From CAYYNP01 sp964472545 (GTDB lineage: Bacteria > Planctomycetota > Planctomycetia > Pirellulales > Thermoguttaceae), in NCBI GenBank assembly GCA_964472545.1, contig CAYYNP010000180.1, positions 1 to 20,738 on the forward strand: a stretch of 20,738 nt of DNA. Direction: 5' to 3'. Within the stretch, counting starts at the first letter, position 1; the number at the start of each line of letters is the position of its first letter. The notes beneath the pieces are model-generated. The model made no database searches and was not told the DNA's origin. It was given only the letters and a program-made list of their open reading frames with translations. Below, piece by piece: positions 7,905 through 15,550 of this stretch. Position numbers and translations under genes: made by a program.

Positions 7905-9641
7905 TTACTCGACAAAATTGTAAACCTGATCCAACTCCTCGTCCGGTACGTCGAACGTCGCGTCATGGGGGGCCAGTTTCTCGGTCTTGCAGAAGTCGGG
8001 CAGGCGGTCGTCGGCTGCGGAGAAGCCGGCCGCGGCGTTGAACTCCCGCTCGGCGGCCAGCGTCTTCTTGCCGATCGCCAGGTAGTCGTCGGCGGTGATC
8101 TCGCGGCCGTAGAACCCGCTGAGCATCTCACAAAGCCCTTCGAGCGCCGTGGCGTCGTCGAGCATGGCGAACGCCACAAACAGGCAGACGCCCACCGAAT
8201 CGATCGAGGCCGTGGCGATCTGCAGATTGCGGCTGAGTTCGACTTGCCCGTCCGGTTTCAGTGGATCGACCGACCCGCCGACGTTCAACACGTTCGGGGC
8301 GACCGCGTAGCCGGCCGTGTGATCGGCGCCCATGGTCGAGGTGGCGTACGTCACGCCGATGCCCTTGACCGCCCGGGGGTCGTAGGCCGGCATCGATTGG
8401 CCCTTGACCGTGGGAATCCGCGAGACGCCGTAGGCCTTGCCGAGCACTTCGGCACCGGAGGCGACCAGGCGTCCCAGCGGCGTGCCCTTGCCAACTTCAC
8501 CCAGAAGTTCGATCGCGCCGGCGGCATCGCCGAACGGTACGATGCCGGCCTCCATCGCCACGCCGATCGTGGCCCCGGTCTCGATCGTGTCGATCCCGAA
8601 GTCGTCGTCCATGCGGTCCATCCGGGCGATGGCGTCGAGGTCGTCGATACCGCAATCGGCACCGTGTGCCCAGATGGTCTCGTACTCGGGGCCTTTGGTG
8701 AGAAACTCGCCATTTTCGTCAAGGTAGATCCGCGAGCACTTGATCGTGCAGCCACGATGACACGCGTGGGCAATTTGGCCGCCGCGTTCGATGATCGTGT
8801 CGTGCTGTCGTTCGCCGCTGATCGCTTCGGTGCCCTCGAACTGACCCTCTTGGAAGTTCCGCGTGGGATAACCGCCGGCGGCGTTGATCACGTTGGCCAA
8901 CACGTTGGTGCCGTACTTGGGCAATCCTTCGCCGGTCACCGGATGGCCCTTCAGCGCGGCGTTGAACTTTCTCGAGCCGGCCTTGAACTTCTCCGGATCG
9001 ACCGCCTTGGGCCGCTCGCCGTCGGCCGGGTTGACCACGATCGCCTTGACGCCCTTCGAGCCCATCACGGCCCCCAGGCCGCCGCGTCCGGCATGGCGGG
9101 TGGGGCGTCCCTCGACGTCGGTCACCGCGATGCTCGCCGCGGCCGCCTTCATCTCGCCCGCCTGGCCGATGCTCAGGCAGTAGATCTTCTCGCCGAACTC
9201 CTCGAACAGCTTGCCCACGGTATCGTAGTTACCCAGTCCGGCCAACGCGTCGGCCGGTTCGATCTTCACGCCGTTGGTGTCGACAATCAAGCGATAGAGC
9301 TTCCCGTCCGCCGGCTGGCCTTCCAGCACGATGGCCTTGACCCCCACGATCGCCAGGCCGATCGCGCCCATGCCGCCGGAGTTGCTCTCCTTGATCGTCC
9401 CGGTCAACGGACTCTTGGCCCCGACCGAAAGCCGCCCCGAGCACGGAGCGCCCGTTCCGGTAAGGATGCCCGGCGTGATGACCAGCTTGTTCTCCGCCGA
9501 GAGCGGATGACACGTTGCCGGGACCTCGCGGGCAACGATGGCCGACGTCAGGCCACGGCCACCCGTGTTCAGATGTTCTTCGCTCGGCTCTTCCGCCACA
9601 ACGGACAGGTCCGACATGTTCACTCGGTAGATCACAGCCAT
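7905..9641 (-). CDS. Aldehyde:ferredoxin oxidoreductase family W/Mo enzyme
   Basis: The 578-residue protein matches AOR along its length. Marks are NTGGRGLTSAIV near residue 30, ITPGILTGTGAPCSGR, then SNSGGMGAIGL and GRGGLGAVMGSKGVKAIVV, the cofactor- and cluster-side loops. The cluster cysteines are C294, C298 and C302 (HACHRGCTIKC), with the fourth at C486 in DSVGVC. The spacing CX3CX3C differs from the CX2CX3C of Pyrococcus AOR and suits the bacterial subfamily. AORs oxidise aldehydes to acids with ferredoxin and carry a bis-pterin tungsten or molybdenum centre. The substrate cannot be told from sequence. ATG 9641 is chosen because MAVIYRVN is the usual AOR-type start and AGGAG lies 10 bases before it; the frame stays open further upstream. 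A MoaD-like gene follows two genes on, and no ferredoxin-like partner gene is present. Confidence 0.92.
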   Translation of the reverse strand: MAVIYRVNMSDLSVVAEEPSEEHLNTGGRGLTSAIVAREVPATCHPLSAENKLVITPGILTGTGAPCSGRLSVGAKSPLTGTIKESNSGGMGAIGLAIVGVKAIVLEGQPADGKLYRLIVDTNGVKIEPADALAGLGNYDTVGKLFEEFGEKIYCLSIGQAGEMKAAAASIAVTDVEGRPTRHAGRGGLGAVMGSKGVKAIVVNPADGERPKAVDPEKFKAGSRKFNAALKGHPVTGEGLPKYGTNVLANVINAAGGYPTRNFQEGQFEGTEAISGERQHDTIIERGGQIAHACHRGCTIKCSRIYLDENGEFLTKGPEYETIWAHGADCGIDDLDAIARMDRMDDDFGIDTIETGATIGVAMEAGIVPFGDAAGAIELLGEVGKGTPLGRLVASGAEVLGKAYGVSRIPTVKGQSMPAYDPRAVKGIGVTYATSTMGADHTAGYAVAPNVLNVGGSVDPLKPDGQVELSRNLQIATASIDSVGVCLFVAFAMLDDATALEGLCEMLSGFYGREITADDYLAIGKKTLAAEREFNAAAGFSAADDRLPDFCKTEKLAPHDATFDVPDEELDQVYNFVE

Positions 9642-9711
9642 GGTCTTCCATCTCCTGACGGGTTCGTCGACGTGCAGATCGCTCCCGACAACGGCGGGAT
9701 ACTCATTGGGT

Positions 9712-9740
9712 AGCCTACGGGTGAGGGGGGTTTGGGTCAA
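9712..9740 (-). promoter_or_regulatory. Candidate promoter for the AOR gene
   Basis: On the minus strand TTGACC (9740-9735) and TAGGCT (9717-9712) are 17 bases apart. The -35 matches consensus at five of six positions but the -10 only at three. It lies about 70 bases upstream of the chosen AOR start, within the gap between divergent genes. Confidence 0.35.
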
Positions 9741-9804
9741 GGGGCATGGGCTGCCGCCGAGAACGTCGCCCGGGTGGCCCGTGAAACCTACCGAAGTGTG
9801 CTAC

Positions 9805-9833
9805 TTGCCACAGGTGCCGAAGTGCTATACAAT
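9805..9833 (+). promoter_or_regulatory. Sigma-70-type promoter for the small membrane protein gene
   Basis: TTGCCA (9805-9810) and TACAAT (9828-9833) are separated by exactly 17 bases, each with five of six consensus matches. Transcription would begin near 9840, about 50 bases before the ATG at 9893. The 8-mer CCGAAGTG occurs at 9791-9798 and again inside the spacer at 9817-9824, a possible operator pair. Confidence 0.6.
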
Positions 9834-9892
9834 ACTCTACGGACGGGAACATGGTGCTGTGTGGGCCATTTCTGCCGAGCGGGGAGAGGGCT

Positions 9893-10303
9893 ATGCCGGA
9901 GAAGACCGAGCATCTGAAGATGATTCAGGGGGTCATCGATCGAATGGCCCGCTGCTCCTTCCTGCTGCGGGCCTGGGCCGTTACGCTCGTCTCGGCCTTG
10001 TTCGCGCTGGCCGGAAAAGAGACCGATCACCGCCTCGTGTTTGTGGCACTCTTGCCGGTGGTCATGTTCTGGGGGCTCGACGGCTACTACCTCTACCAGG
10101 AACGCCTCTACCGCGCCCTCTACGGCTCGGTCGCCCGCCGCAACGCCGAGAAGATCAACTTCTCGATGAACGCCGCCAAGTTTGGCGGCAAAAGGTGGAC
10201 TCTCACCTGGCCGGGGGCCATGTTCTCGAAGACGAACAACGTCTTCTACATCCTGCTGATCGCCACCATCGTGGCGGTATACCTGATTCTACGACAAGGC
10301 TAA
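9893..10303 (+). CDS. Small three-helix membrane protein of unknown function
   Basis: This 136-residue protein starts at ATG 9893 with GAGAGGG just upstream; the frame is open further back, but MPEKTEHLKMIQGVIDRM looks like the natural conserved start. There are three probable membrane helices: about residues 24-41 (LLRAWAVTLVSALFALAG), 47-66 (RLVFVALLPVVMFWGLDGYY) and 117-133 (VFYILLIATIVAVYLIL). A soluble loop of about 50 residues between helices 2 and 3 contains YQERLYRALY and INFSMNAAKF. No enzyme motif is visible. I recall similar short membrane proteins annotated only as hypothetical in many bacteria and cannot name a function. It has its own promoter and is followed 76 bases on by the sigma factor gene, with which it may or may not be linked. 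Confidence 0.85.
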   Translation: MPEKTEHLKMIQGVIDRMARCSFLLRAWAVTLVSALFALAGKETDHRLVFVALLPVVMFWGLDGYYLYQERLYRALYGSVARRNAEKINFSMNAAKFGGKRWTLTWPGAMFSKTNNVFYILLIATIVAVYLILRQG

Positions 10304-10379
10304 GTGGCCATCGGCCGAGGGGGCACTCCAGCGTCTGGGGCAACTCCGCAGTATTCGCCCGGCTTGGTAGAATTGAGGC

Positions 10380-11126
10380 ATGCCCGCCGAGCCGCCCGAT
10401 ACGCCGCTACACCCCGAGAAACAGCATTTCGCCACGACACAGTGGAGTCTGGTGCTGGCCGCTACGGATCGGCGGTCGGGCGATGCGCGGCAGGCGCTGG
10501 CCGAACTGTGCGAGGCGTACTGGTATCCGCTGTATGCCTACGTACGCCGCCGCGTCGACGACGTACACGAGGCCCAGGACCTGACGCAGGCCTTCTTCTG
10601 CCACCTGCTGGAGAAGGACACGATCGCCAAAGCCCGGCCCGATCGCGGACGCTTTCGGGCGTTTCTGTTGACCGCGCTGCGGAACTTCCTGGCCAACCAA
10701 TGGGACAAGGCCCGGGCCGAAAAGCGCGGCGGCAAGCGGGCCAGGCTGTCGTTGGATTTCGACTCGGCCGAATCGCGATTTCAGATCGAGCCGTTTCACG
10801 AACTGACGCCGGAGAAGCTCTACCAGCGGCAGTGGGTCTTCACGCTGTTGAATCGCGTGTTGGATGGCCTGCAAACCGAACTGGCCGAAGCCGGCAAGCA
10901 GGGTCACTTCGAGCAACTCAAAGGGGCCCTGACCGCCGAGGCCACGGCCGACGACTACGCCCGGGCGGCCGCGGCGCTCGACATTACGCCCGCGGCCGCC
11001 AAACAGGCGGCATATCGGATGCGGAAGCGATACCGCGAGATGTTCCGCCGGGAAGTCGCCCGCACGACCGCCGGAGAAGAGGAGATTGGCGACGAAATGC
11101 GGCGTCTCTTGCGCACGTTGGGGTGA
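10380..11126 (+). CDS. ECF-type RNA polymerase sigma factor (kinase-linked planctomycete type)
   Basis: The 248-residue protein carries a sigma region 2 at about residues 38-110 (AYWYPLYAYVRRRVDD, then EAQDLTQAFFCHLLE, with FRAFLLTALRNFLANQWDKA as the helix that would meet the -10 element). A region 4 helix-turn-helix follows at about 180-235 (DDYARAAAALDITPAAAKQAAYRMRKRYREMF). A long linker joins them. The N-terminal FATTQWSLVL motif is typical of the ECF groups that sit beside Ser/Thr kinases in Planctomycetes. No anti-sigma factor gene is present; the kinase gene 83 bases downstream is the likely controlling partner, by analogy with those groups. ATG 10380 is preceded by GAGG only 5 bases away, a tight ribosome site. 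A TAGAAT at 10368-10373 raises the possibility of a leaderless transcript. Confidence 0.92.
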   Translation: MPAEPPDTPLHPEKQHFATTQWSLVLAATDRRSGDARQALAELCEAYWYPLYAYVRRRVDDVHEAQDLTQAFFCHLLEKDTIAKARPDRGRFRAFLLTALRNFLANQWDKARAEKRGGKRARLSLDFDSAESRFQIEPFHELTPEKLYQRQWVFTLLNRVLDGLQTELAEAGKQGHFEQLKGALTAEATADDYARAAAALDITPAAAKQAAYRMRKRYREMFRREVARTTAGEEEIGDEMRRLLRTLG

Positions 11127-11209
11127 TTTGCCGATATCCGAGAATAGCGCGTTACGGCGCCGCGGCGAATCTGTACTGAAGGGTAGGCGGCCTTCGGTTC
11201 CGGAGAAAG

Positions 11210-13765
11210 ATGATGAGCGACTGCCCGAAATGCAAAGCGGAGCTACCCCGCGACGCCCCGGCCGGTTTGTGTCCGCGGTGCCTCGTTCGGGCAGGGTTCG
11301 ATGCGCGGGCAGGGTCCGACGCGGGCGATGAAGCGGAGGCCGTGGCCGGCTCAAACGACCCCACCTTGGAGCCCACCGCCCAATCGCCCCCCGGGGCCGG
11401 CCGCCGGTTCGACCCGCCGTCGCCCGAGGAACTGGCCTCGGCGTTCCCCCAATTGGAGATCGTGGAATTGCTGGGCCAAGGCGGAATGGGCACCGTTTAC
11501 AAGGCCCGGCAGACCAATCTGGACCGGCCGGTGGCGCTGAAGATCATCCGGCCGGAGGCTGCCGACGATCCGGCATTTGCCGAACGGTTCAATCGCGAAG
11601 CTCGCACACTGGCCCGGCTGAGCCATGCGAACATCGTCGCCGTACACGATTTCGGGGAGGTCGCGCTCTCGGAGACCGAAGACAACGACGCCGCGCCGCG
11701 CACGCTCTACTACTTTCTGATGGAGTACGTCGACGGGGCCAATCTGCGGCAGTTGATCCGCGGCGGGCAGCTCGAATCGGAACAGGCGCTGGCGATCATC
11801 CCGCAGATCTGCGAGGCCTTGCAGTTCGCCCACGACGAAGGCGTCGTCCACCGCGACATCAAGCCGGAGAACATCCTGGTCGACACCAAGGGCCGCGTGA
11901 AGATTGCCGACTTCGGGTTGGCCCGGCTGGTCGCCTCCTCGCCGGAGGATTTCACGCTGACCGGCACGCATCAGGTGATGGGCACGCCGCGCTACATGGC
12001 GCCCGAACAGATGAGCGGCTCCCACGCCGTCGATCATCGGGCCGATATCTACTCCCTCGGCGTGGTGTTCTACGAAATGCTCACCGGCGAGGTGCCGCTG
12101 GGGCAATTCGACCCGCCGTCGAAGAAGGCGCCGGTCGACGGCCGGCTCGACGAAATCGTACTGCGGGCGCTGGCCACGGAGCCCGAACGCCGGTTCCAAC
12201 AGGCCGACGAGATGAAGTCGAGCGTCGAGAAGCTCTCGTCGTATCCCGGGCCACACACCGGCGTCTCGACCTTCGTTCGGCGCGAGATGCAGAACGCCTG
12301 GCGTTGGATCGCCGGCGACTTTGGCCGGACGGCGCGGCAACGCCAGACGCTGCCGGCGTTGCTGATGATCGCCATGAGCGTCGTCGGCGGATTGATGTTC
12401 GCGTTGCCGTGGATGGACCTCGAAATCGACCAGTTAACGACGTTGTGTGAGGTGGCCGTCGAGTTGGAGAGGCCCGTCTCGCGGACCTTCGACGGATACG
12501 ACATGTGGTCCGGAGGAGCGGCCGCCGTGGCCTTTGCGGGCTTGGCCCTGCTGTTGATTACCACGCCGACCAAACGGCGTCCGACCGTCTTTCGATCGGC
12601 CACGATGACCGGGATCGCGGCGCTCGCCGTGTTGTTCACGTTGTTGTTTCGAATGGAAGTGGAGTCCGAGACGTATCCGGTCTCGTTCATCGCCCTGCAA
12701 GACGGAGGCGAAGCCTCGGCCGGGCCCGACTATTACAGCGCGTTCTTAAACGGCATCGAACATCGCATCACCTACCGCCCGGGCTTCATCGGGTCGATCG
12801 GCCTGTCGGTCGGACTGCTGCTGCTGTCGGCCACCGGCATCCGCCACGCGGCCGGCCGTCGAGACGATTCGCCCGAGACAAGCCGCCAAAGCATCGACCC
12901 GCCGCTGACCTCGATCCGCTTCACGCTCGACGCAGACCGCGACATCGCAGCACAAGTCGTGTTCCACTTCACCGGCCTGGGATATCGTCTGATCGAAGAA
13001 CGACCCAGCGCCTGGGTCTTCCAGCGCGGCAACAAATACGGCGGCCTCTGGGCCATGCCCTGGGGAAGCTCCATCCGCTCGATTCACACCACGCTGACCG
13101 TAAGCACGGCGCCGGGCAGCAAGGACGAAATGCTGGTAAGTTGCGTCTGGGCGGTGCGGACTCTCGGCGCATGGATTCGGCACCGCGAAATCGAGACGCT
13201 CGAAACCGAGGGACACCAACTCGCGTCGTTGCTGACCGGAGGCCACCATCGGCCGTCCGCCGACTCGCCGCCGGTCACACCAACGCGGTTCTCAGTGGGC
13301 GCAATTGTCGGTGGGGTTCTGTCGCATCTGTTGGTGGCCGCGGCCGTTTTCAGTTCTCTCGTCGTCTGGCACAACCGCATCTGGTTTCTGCAGCCGATCG
13401 ATTGGACGCCCCTGCTGCTGCACGGAATCGTCGTCGGAACACTCGGCGCAACGACGACGCTGGTCGGCGCGCTGGCGGTCTGGAACATCCGAAGATCCCG
13501 GGGGCGCGTCGCCGGACTGGGGCTGGCGTTCGCGGCAGCCGTGTTGTTCCCCCTGCTGCTGCTCAACGCGGCCATCTGCGGACTGTGTCACCTCGTCACA
13601 TCGACCCCGTTCTCAATCAACTCGATTCCTGCGACGATCCCTCTGGCATGGATCTTGACGCCGCCGCTTTGGCTGGTGGCCGACCTCGTGGTGGTTGGCG
13701 TTGCGTGGAGCGTTGTTTCGCGAAGGCCGATCGACGTGGCAAACCGATCCGACCAAATCGATTGA
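11210..13765 (+). CDS. Membrane-bound Ser/Thr protein kinase with N-terminal zinc ribbon
   Basis: In this 851-residue protein a zinc ribbon (C5, C8, C21, C24) precedes a Hanks-type kinase at about residues 82-345. The kinase has a glycine loop GQGGMG (about 88-93), Lys111, HRDIKPEN with Asp216 and Asn221, DFG with Asp234, and APE-like APEQM with Glu266, so it should be active. The C-terminal half has four probable membrane helices (about 381-402, 437-452, 464-480, 524-543), then a soluble, probably beta-rich domain of about 115 residues (from 563) with FHFTGLGYRLIEERPSAWVF. Four more helices follow (about 694-720, 734-757, 770-793, 807-836). The kinase would face the cytoplasm. It lies 83 bases after the ECF sigma gene, so phosphorylation of that sigma factor is the likely link. 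The start at ATG 11210 or 11213 follows GGAGAAAG. The sensor half is not a domain I recognise. Confidence 0.93.
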   Translation: MMSDCPKCKAELPRDAPAGLCPRCLVRAGFDARAGSDAGDEAEAVAGSNDPTLEPTAQSPPGAGRRFDPPSPEELASAFPQLEIVELLGQGGMGTVYKARQTNLDRPVALKIIRPEAADDPAFAERFNREARTLARLSHANIVAVHDFGEVALSETEDNDAAPRTLYYFLMEYVDGANLRQLIRGGQLESEQALAIIPQICEALQFAHDEGVVHRDIKPENILVDTKGRVKIADFGLARLVASSPEDFTLTGTHQVMGTPRYMAPEQMSGSHAVDHRADIYSLGVVFYEMLTGEVPLGQFDPPSKKAPVDGRLDEIVLRALATEPERRFQQADEMKSSVEKLSSYPGPHTGVSTFVRREMQNAWRWIAGDFGRTARQRQTLPALLMIAMSVVGGLMFALPWMDLEIDQLTTLCEVAVELERPVSRTFDGYDMWSGGAAAVAFAGLALLLITTPTKRRPTVFRSATMTGIAALAVLFTLLFRMEVESETYPVSFIALQDGGEASAGPDYYSAFLNGIEHRITYRPGFIGSIGLSVGLLLLSATGIRHAAGRRDDSPETSRQSIDPPLTSIRFTLDADRDIAAQVVFHFTGLGYRLIEERPSAWVFQRGNKYGGLWAMPWGSSIRSIHTTLTVSTAPGSKDEMLVSCVWAVRTLGAWIRHREIETLETEGHQLASLLTGGHHRPSADSPPVTPTRFSVGAIVGGVLSHLLVAAAVFSSLVVWHNRIWFLQPIDWTPLLLHGIVVGTLGATTTLVGALAVWNIRRSRGRVAGLGLAFAAAVLFPLLLLNAAICGLCHLVTSTPFSINSIPATIPLAWILTPPLWLVADLVVVGVAWSVVSRRPIDVANRSDQID

Positions 13766-13951
13766 GACGCCGTAGACCAGCAATGTGATTGTCGAGTGCC
13801 ACCTATATGAAGCAAGAAGTCAAGGCGTTTCTTCTACGGGAGCGTTCTTCTTGTTTGATTGCTCGAGGGCGTCCCGGGGTATGAGTTTCCGGCCGTCTGC
13901 AAGCCGCAAGATAACTGCCGGTTCCGGCGGCCGCTACGACGAGGGTGACGG

Positions 13952-15550
13952 TCAGGTCTGCCGCGGCGTCAAACCACAATGACCTCCGCACGAATGGGCC
14001 TTCCGCTGCGCCAACTGCTCTTGGAGCTTCAGCGACGTGTCGGTCGTCGACAGCCCGCCCAAGGCAGTGCAGCGCAGCTCGCGCGGCAGGCTGCGGCCGA
14101 CGCGATCGGCGGTGGAAATCACTTCGTCCAGCGGGATGACGGGATCGAAGTCGGCCAGCGCCATGTTCGCGCAGACCAGGGCATTCGCCGCGGCCACGGC
14201 GTTGTTGCCCAGGCAGGGAGCTTCGACGCGATTGGCGACCGGAGCGCAAATCAGACCGAGCGAACTCTGCTGGGCCATCGAAGCGGCCGCCACCGCCTGT
14301 GAAGTGCTGCCCTCGGCCAACACGACCAGTCCGGCGGCCGCCATACAGGCGGCCGCGCCGCACTCGGCCTGGCAACCGGCCACCTCCGCGGCGAACGTCG
14401 AGCGGGTGGCGATCAAGGCCCCGATCACCCCGGCGGCCAACATGGCCCGCACCGCCATTTCTTCCGACAAGCCCATCTCGTCGGCGACGGCCACCAACGC
14501 GCCGGGCACCGCCGCACACGAACCGGCCGTGGGGGCGGCGACGATCACGCCCATCGAACTCTTCACTTCCATCAACGCGGTGACGTAAAGCACGATCCGG
14601 TTCAGCGCGCCGCCCGGCAGGAGCCGTCCCGCTTCCATCTGCGTCTGGAAACCGCCGCTCTGATGTCCCAGCAGCCGGTCCTCATAGCTCGTGCCGGCAA
14701 TCCCTTGCTCGATCGAACGCCGTACGATCCGCACGATTTCGCCCATCCGCGCGACGACCTCCTCCTCGCTCAGGTCGCCCCGGATGCTCTCATATTCCAC
14801 CGCCAGCCTCCAGAGAGGGGAGTCCTTGCCGGCGTCGTAACGCAACATCTCCGCACAGGTCGTGAAAGGCACCGTCAGGTTCTTTCGCGACATGACGGGC
14901 AAGACGGGAGCCAACCGCTTGACCAGAGGTAACGCATCGGGAGGCAGCAGGCCGGCGAGCACGTCCTCGTCGACGAACTGCTGGCCCTTGACTTCCACCA
15001 GTTGCCAATCGTCCGACCGAAGCACGAGGATTTCGTCGGCGTCGCAGACCTCGGCAAGCCGCGCGGCGAACGCCTGCCCGTCGCTGCCCGGCCGGATGAG
15101 CGTCTCTCGATAATCGCCGGCGATCGAGACCGAGAAGCCGTCGATCTCGACGACCTCCATGATGCCGCCGCCGGTAGAAATGGCCTTCAAGCGATGCTGT
15201 TCCGACTCGCTGCGGAGCGTCAAGTTGTACGTGTTGGGGTGCGGGTCGGCGGAATCGACGATCTCGATCTGCGTCTTCACGCCGGCTTGGCGAATCGCCT
15301 GCGGCGAATCGGGCAATCGCTCGTCGGCGGCCTCCCACCCCAACAGCCCGCCGAACAAGCCCATGTCCGACCCCTGGCTTTCGTGCGTCGTGGCCAAGGC
15401 GCCGCCGCGGTCGAACTCGACCAGGGCCTCCTGCAATTGTCCGCCCATCAGATCGCGGGCCAGGCGCCCAATCCGCAGGGCGGCCGCACAGTGCGAACTC
15501 GACTGCCCGCGCATCACCGGACCGATAACGTCGTTGAATATGCTGATCAT
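13952..15550 (-). CDS. L-serine dehydratase-like iron-sulfur enzyme, fused beta-alpha chain
   Basis: This 532-residue protein has the beta-domain first (SIFNDVIGPVMRGQSSSHCA, an SSSH loop variant) and an ACT-like or linker stretch near residues 100-215. The alpha domain then carries PTAGSCAAVPGAL, GCQAECGAAACMAAAG and LGLICAPVANRVEAPC. Cys393, Cys435 and Cys446 keep the CX41CX10C spacing of the [4Fe-4S] ligands in bacterial L-serine dehydratases. Known members remove ammonia from L-serine to give pyruvate with iron-sulfur catalysis. The C-terminus is unusual: a short tail with Cys521 and Cys525. ATG 15550 is chosen because it begins the conserved beta-domain and forms an ATGA overlap with the regulator stop; the frame is open further upstream only as antisense-like sequence. 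It belongs to a divergent hydroxyproline-type locus, so the real substrate might not be serine. Confidence 0.9.
   Translation of the reverse strand: MISIFNDVIGPVMRGQSSSHCAAALRIGRLARDLMGGQLQEALVEFDRGGALATTHESQGSDMGLFGGLLGWEAADERLPDSPQAIRQAGVKTQIEIVDSADPHPNTYNLTLRSESEQHRLKAISTGGGIMEVVEIDGFSVSIAGDYRETLIRPGSDGQAFAARLAEVCDADEILVLRSDDWQLVEVKGQQFVDEDVLAGLLPPDALPLVKRLAPVLPVMSRKNLTVPFTTCAEMLRYDAGKDSPLWRLAVEYESIRGDLSEEEVVARMGEIVRIVRRSIEQGIAGTSYEDRLLGHQSGGFQTQMEAGRLLPGGALNRIVLYVTALMEVKSSMGVIVAAPTAGSCAAVPGALVAVADEMGLSEEMAVRAMLAAGVIGALIATRSTFAAEVAGCQAECGAAACMAAAGLVVLAEGSTSQAVAAASMAQQSSLGLICAPVANRVEAPCLGNNAVAAANALVCANMALADFDPVIPLDEVISTADRVGRSLPRELRCTALGGLSTTDTSLKLQEQLAQRKAHSCGGHCGLTPRQT

Noticed and set aside
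9642..9740. In-frame upstream extension of the AOR protein by 33 residues
   Set aside because: The conserved start MAVIYRVN and the ribosome site favour ATG 9641; the extension would also cover the candidate promoter.
12505..13788. A plus-strand frame of 427 codons overlapping the kinase
   Set aside because: It is another frame of the kinase C-terminal half. The kinase frame has clear membrane helices there and this one does not.
13813..13853. CAAGAAG/CTTCTTG inverted repeat between the convergent kinase and dehydratase genes as a terminator
   Set aside because: The arms are seven bases, AT-leaning and 27 bases apart, with no convincing T-tract; I see no reliable terminator in this gap.
13803..14519. 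A minus-strand frame of 238 codons at the end of the dehydratase
   Set aside because: Gly/Arg-rich shadow of the dehydratase frame, which carries the Fe-S motifs.
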